Shown one piece after another: positions 34,176 through 36,717 of a stretch of 36,717 nt of DNA (positions are counted from its first letter, which is position 1; each line of letters starts with the position of its first letter). The DNA comes from Spirosoma fluviale (lineage in GTDB: Bacteria > Bacteroidota > Bacteroidia > Cytophagales > Flexibacteraceae), in assembly GCA_945883425.1 (NCBI GenBank), contig CAMCXM010000017.1, positions 1 through 36,717 on the forward strand, in the 5' to 3' direction. A model generated the notes under the pieces. That model saw only the letters and a list, made by a program, of their open reading frames with translations, was not told the origin of the DNA and searched no databases. Both the position numbers and the translations under genes were made by a program.

Positions 34176-34730
34176 GTGGAAGAACAAACGTTCCGCAAAC
34201 GCTCGATGAGCGAACTCAACCGCCTCAGCGAAGAAGCCTTTTCGCAGGAAACCAAATTGTCCTTTGTATTTGTGCTCGACAGCATCCGAAGCCTGAACAA
34301 TGTTGGATCCGTTTTCCGGACGGCTGATTCGTTTAATGCGGCCCACATCTATTTATGTGGCGTTACCGGCACACCACCGCACCGCGACATCAACAAAACT
34401 GCACTGGGCGCAACGGATACTGTTGCCTGGAGTCATTTTCCTTCGATTGAAAATTGTCTGAAACAGCTGAAGTCCGAAGGCTATTTTCTTTACGCCATCG
34501 AGCAAACCCACGGCAGCATTGAACTTCACCAGATCCATTTTGAGTCTGATCAAAAATATGCATTTATCATGGGCAATGAAGTTTCCGGTGTATCAGATGA
34601 GGCCCTTCAGCTGGTAGACGGCGTGATTGAAATTCCCCAGTTCGGCACCAAGCACTCCCTGAACGTTTCGGTTTCGGCCGGCATTATTGCCTGGCACTAT
34701 GTGAACCAGATGTTAGTAGAAAGTAGGTAG
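34176..34730 (+). CDS. SpoU-family RNA 2'-O-methyltransferase (TrmH-like)
   Basis: 184 residues with all three SpoU motifs: VLDSIRSLNNVGSVFRTADSF (N42, R48), FIMGNEVSGVSDEAL, and IPQFGTKHSLNVSVSAGI. These form the deep trefoil-knot SAM site. The protein probably methylates the 2'-OH of a tRNA or rRNA nucleotide. It is short, with no extra N-terminal L30-like RNA-binding domain, which fits TrmH/TrmL-like tRNA enzymes. The usual last motif NVS.A is present. The start is a GTG three bases after the polyprenyl synthase stop; no in-frame ATG occurs before residue 11. The exact RNA target is unknown. The operon partners are purQ and the polyprenyl synthase, a mixed housekeeping group. Confidence 0.9.
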   Translation: MEEQTFRKRSMSELNRLSEEAFSQETKLSFVFVLDSIRSLNNVGSVFRTADSFNAAHIYLCGVTGTPPHRDINKTALGATDTVAWSHFPSIENCLKQLKSEGYFLYAIEQTHGSIELHQIHFESDQKYAFIMGNEVSGVSDEALQLVDGVIEIPQFGTKHSLNVSVSAGIIAWHYVNQMLVESR

Positions 34731-34772
34731 TAGCTGGGAGTTAGTAATCAGGAGCTAGTATTCAGGATTCAG
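34723..34772. repeat. Low-complexity GTAG/CAGG-type direct repeats
   Basis: Just after the methyltransferase stop, short imperfect units related to GTAGCTGGGAGTTAGTA and AGGAGCTAGTATTCAGG follow each other. This is simple-sequence intergenic DNA often seen between Bacteroidota genes; no function is proposed. Confidence 0.45.
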
Positions 34773-34838
34773 GTAGAACGTTTCAAGGTTAGACAAACCT
34801 TTAACCCAAAATCCGCAATAGAAAAAGCATTTGGTTCA

Positions 34839-34968
34839 TAAATGATTGATTTTCACCTTAAGTCCTCTACTTTGGAGAGCTTGTCCCGAGCCTGCCTCGG
34901 GAACCTGTCCCGAACTGGCTTCGGGAGGATTTAGGCGAGGTTATAAAACATAGAAAATCAATCATTTA
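34839..34968. repeat. 130-bp element with perfect 16-bp terminal inverted repeats and two internal hairpins
   Basis: TAAATGATTGATTTTC (34839-34854) and its exact reverse complement (34953-34968) bound the element. Inside are TCCCGAG/CTCGGGA (34884-34902) and TCCCGAA/TTCGGGA (34908-34926), two adjacent GC hairpins of almost identical sequence, and a smaller CTCT/AGAG pairing at 34865-34879. No reading frame is present. The structure resembles a MITE- or REP-like non-autonomous element. No target-site duplication was recognised. Confidence 0.65.
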
Positions 34969-34990
34969 CATCTTATTGCATAATTTGGGA

Positions 34991-35217
34991 TTAACTCTTA
35001 ACTTTTAACACTTCTATATAACTAATTTTAAATTATTGATAAAGAATGATTTACATATGGCGGACATGACCTCACCCCAACCCTCTCCAAAGGAGAGGGA
35101 GGAATTCAACCTTCCTAAGTTATCTGCCTTGAAATTGGTGTGAAGCCCCCCCTGACTTAACTCTTAACTTTTAACCCTTAACTTTTAACTTTTAACTCTT
35201 AGCTTTTAACCCTTAAC
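34991..35217. repeat. 19-bp direct repeat and TTAAC-rich array
   Basis: TTAACTCTTAACTTTTAAC occurs exactly at 34991-35009 and 35157-35175. The second copy leads into about 40 further bases of 7- and 8-base TTAAC-containing units up to the isomerase stop codon region. Such arrays are known as filler between genes in Bacteroidota. The array may also act as a weak bidirectional transcription end; no hairpin with a T tract was seen. Confidence 0.6.
35081..35099. repeat. CCCTCTCC-aaa-GGAGAGGG palindrome
   Basis: An 8-bp perfect stem with a 3-base loop, preceded by CTCACCCCAA. Sequences of this form are widespread intergenic repeats in unrelated bacterial genomes. There is no T tract after it, so it is not a classical terminator. 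Confidence 0.55.
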
Positions 35218-35221
35218 CAAC

Positions 35222-36142
35222 TCAGAAGCTGTACAAATAGTTCTCCGTCAAAAATTTGAGACTGGCTTTGGTGGCATCTGCCGGACTCATTTTCGTCACC
35301 GGTGTCTCTTCGGTTTCCAGCATGCACCACCCTTTGAATCCGGCTTTTTTTATGGCCGACAGTACCGCATCAAAGTCGATTCGGTTGCCTTTCCCCAAAA
35401 TCGTAAACTGATAATTGTGTTCCTTTTTTCCCTGATGGCCGGGCTTGGGACTCATCACATCTTTAAACTGCAGGAGCCGGATTCTCTTTTTGTATTGGCC
35501 GATCGCCTGTGCCGGATTTCCACCCGCCTGTGTAAAATGTGCTACATCGAAATAAAGGCCCACCAGTTTGGGATTGGTGGCCGACAACAATCCATCCAGT
35601 TCTGAGGGCGTCTGGCAATACTGATGCATCTGATTTTGAAGAACCAATTTGATTCCCTCCTTTTTTACCAATTCTCCCACAGCATTCAGACTTTCGGCCA
35701 GTCCTTTCAGTTTATCAGGACCGGGAGGATAGGCATCCCGCTTCGGAGTGGTGACGGCCAGAAATTTGCCGCCGATCGCTTTCACAAACCGGGCTTTCAG
35801 TACCATCAATTCCAATACCTGTTTGTTACTGACGGCATCCCAGGGCATTTCACCTGCCGACAAAACAGGAAACTTCACCTGGTTCTTCTCCAGAATGGCT
35901 TTGAGTTCCTCTGGCTTTCCTTTCCATGCTTCAAATACGTTGCTGCGAACAGAGACTCCTTTCAGTTTCAGTGCGGCAACATCTTCGAAAGCTTTCAGAT
36001 AATCGTCACTCCAGGCGGATATGGCCACGCCCCATTTTACCTTTGGTTTTGGCTTGCCGGAACCGGCGAAAACGGAGATTGAAAACAGGGTGCAACCCAA
36101 AAGGACGATGCACCAGGCCGGAATTAATTTCTGTGTTTTCAT
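35222..36142 (-). CDS. Exported sugar phosphate isomerase/epimerase-like TIM-barrel protein
   Basis: 306 residues from the ATG at 36142, where the signal peptide LIPAWCIVLLGCTLFSISVFAG starts well. An ATG at 36160 adds six residues. The mature part is a xylose-isomerase-like TIM barrel: VKWGVAISAWSDDYLKAFEDVAALKLKGVSV, GKFLAVTTPKRDAYPPGPDKL, LVGLYFDVAHFTQAG (D199, H202) and WCMLETEE (E276). Two usual metal-site positions look changed: LVLQNQMHQ (Q169/Q171) instead of an HNH/ENH form, and LQFKD (Q225) instead of HxKD. It therefore may lack the usual metal or use another reaction. Bacteroidota often export such proteins for sugar catabolism in the periplasm. The stop of the FMN reductase gene lies 25 bases upstream, so an operon is likely. 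Confidence 0.8.
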   Translation of the reverse strand: MKTQKLIPAWCIVLLGCTLFSISVFAGSGKPKPKVKWGVAISAWSDDYLKAFEDVAALKLKGVSVRSNVFEAWKGKPEELKAILEKNQVKFPVLSAGEMPWDAVSNKQVLELMVLKARFVKAIGGKFLAVTTPKRDAYPPGPDKLKGLAESLNAVGELVKKEGIKLVLQNQMHQYCQTPSELDGLLSATNPKLVGLYFDVAHFTQAGGNPAQAIGQYKKRIRLLQFKDVMSPKPGHQGKKEHNYQFTILGKGNRIDFDAVLSAIKKAGFKGWCMLETEETPVTKMSPADATKASLKFLTENYLYSF

Positions 36143-36167
36143 GGGTGTGAGCAGACTCAAAGCCGGA

Positions 36168-36717
36168 TCAGTTCCGTCCTTGAATCCATCGCTGGTTCAA
36201 TAGTAGGGAATAATCAACAAAATTGCGAACCGCTGCTTCAAATGCAGGTTGGCCAATGAACTCGGCTTCTTCATTCAGGTTTTTGGAAGCCTCGTGTACT
36301 TCCAGAATTTTGGTAGATATAATGCTGAATTCATTCAAAAAACTAATCACTTTCGACAATACTTTATTGATGTCAAGAGCGGGCTGCCTCCCTCCTCTTC
36401 CGGACGAAACTCCCACTGAAGCAAATACTTTATCCTGAAATAAATGCCTGTAATCAGAGCCACAGATGCGGTCGAATAGTATGAAAAGCTCAGCATTGGC
36501 TGTCCAGTTGTATTCAGGACTGCACAGAAAAATGAGATCCGCCTGTTCCCATTCGCTGATGAGCTTCTGCTGAAAAGTGGTGAGCGATCCTTTCCGGAAA
36601 TCGCCTTTCCCAATTGGCGGGATATCAAAGTTATCGAAATCGACTACGACAACCCGACTCGTTTCCTGACGGCCTTGCAGCATCTTCTGAAAGTATTGAC
36701 AAAACCGAAACGTAAGA
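36168..36717 (-). CDS. NAD(P)H-dependent FMN reductase / flavodoxin-fold protein, 5' end missing
   Basis: At least 182 residues, the frame staying open through the right edge of the window. The true start, which should carry the flavin-binding T-R-x-x-S loop of the family, lies outside. Visible are a beta-strand VVVVDFDNFDIPPIG, the typical ADLIFLCSPEYNWTANAELFILFDRIC (NADPH-dependent FMN reductase SPEYN motif, where N binds the flavin) and DKVFASVGVSSGRGGRQPA, the GG..GG-like loop. Such enzymes use NAD(P)H to reduce FMN, azo dyes or quinones in the cytosol. An ATG at 36683 is internal and not the start. The gene is 25 bases before the exported isomerase gene. Only the family, not the substrate, can be stated. 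Confidence 0.85.
   Translation of the reverse strand, partial: LTFRFCQYFQKMLQGRQETSRVVVVDFDNFDIPPIGKGDFRKGSLTTFQQKLISEWEQADLIFLCSPEYNWTANAELFILFDRICGSDYRHLFQDKVFASVGVSSGRGGRQPALDINKVLSKVISFLNEFSIISTKILEVHEASKNLNEEAEFIGQPAFEAAVRNFVDYSLLLNQRWIQGRN

Larger units (their letters stand above)
34731..35221. other. Repeat-rich gene-free gap
   Basis: About 490 bases between converging transcription units. No coding sequence. It holds the inverted-repeat element 34839-34968, a 19-bp direct repeat (34991-35009 and 35157-35175), a hairpin CCCTCTCC-aaa-GGAGAGGG (35081-35099) and a run of TTAAC-type units up to about 35217. Confidence 0.7.

Noticed and set aside
34731-35221. CRISPR array
   Set aside because: Repeats are irregular, AT-rich and too short, with no uniform spacers and no cas genes nearby.
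1-36717. tRNA or rRNA genes
   Set aside because: Reading the gaps between genes showed no cloverleaf with acceptor and T-loop consensus and no rRNA core sequences; the SRP RNA is the only RNA gene supported.

Overview
This window looks like a chromosomal segment of a Bacteroidota (Bacteroidetes) bacterium. Four proteins carry type IX secretion (T9SS) sorting domains: three of type A, and one gliding-motility-associated type B. The promoter boxes that can be seen fit the Bacteroidota -7 consensus TAnnTTTG, Shine-Dalgarno motifs are scarce, and DUF6175 and ISAon1/ISL3-type sequences occur. The order cannot be told from the sequence. No tRNA, rRNA or CRISPR array was seen.

Layout. 1-165: 3' end of an ISL3/ISAon1-like insertion sequence. 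338-918 (-): a DUF433/DUF5615 toxin-antitoxin-like pair. 1071-5587 (-): a four-gene exported-protein cluster (probable beta-barrel protein, LpoB/LPP20-like lipoprotein, DUF6175-like protein, repeat-rich periplasmic protein) ending in a rho-independent terminator. 6000-7217 (-): a membrane acyltransferase between two gene-free gaps with inverted repeats. 7688-14569 (+): a tripartite RND efflux system (adaptor, pump, TolC) in which a Fic AMP-transferase and a two-gene nucleotidyltransferase module lie between pump and outer-membrane channel. 14601-14689 (-): the SRP RNA, head to head with a PlsC-type acyltransferase gene. 15671-19485 (+): two T9SS substrates joined by an ATGA overlap. 19631-21600 (-): hemE-ribF. 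21783-22787 (+): a membrane-anchored SRPBCC/GyrI-like protein with a clear terminator. 22918-27375 (+): a giant PKD-type T9SS type B protein. 27463-32400 (+): ispD, a MATE exporter and an NHL-repeat T9SS protein, all overlapping. 32475-34730 (+): purQ, a long-chain polyprenyl diphosphate synthase and a SpoU-family RNA methyltransferase. 34731-35221: a repeat-rich gap. 35222-36717 (-): an exported sugar-isomerase-like protein and a truncated FMN reductase.

How it works together. Most genes are housekeeping (haem, FAD, isoprenoid, quinone side chain, purine, phospholipid, SRP) interspersed with cell-envelope and secretion cargo. The most interesting places are: (i) the Fic/nucleotidyltransferase cassette inside the efflux operon, where the Fic protein closely resembles the self-inhibited class III Neisseria enzyme; (ii) the uncharacterised four-gene envelope cluster; (iii) identical TAGTTTTG promoter boxes placed 4-5 nt before the SRP RNA 5' end and before the hemE and ispD start codons, which suggests leaderless mRNAs; and (iv) small intergenic elements with perfect 15-16 bp inverted repeats. 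All calls come from reading the sequence; no database search was run.
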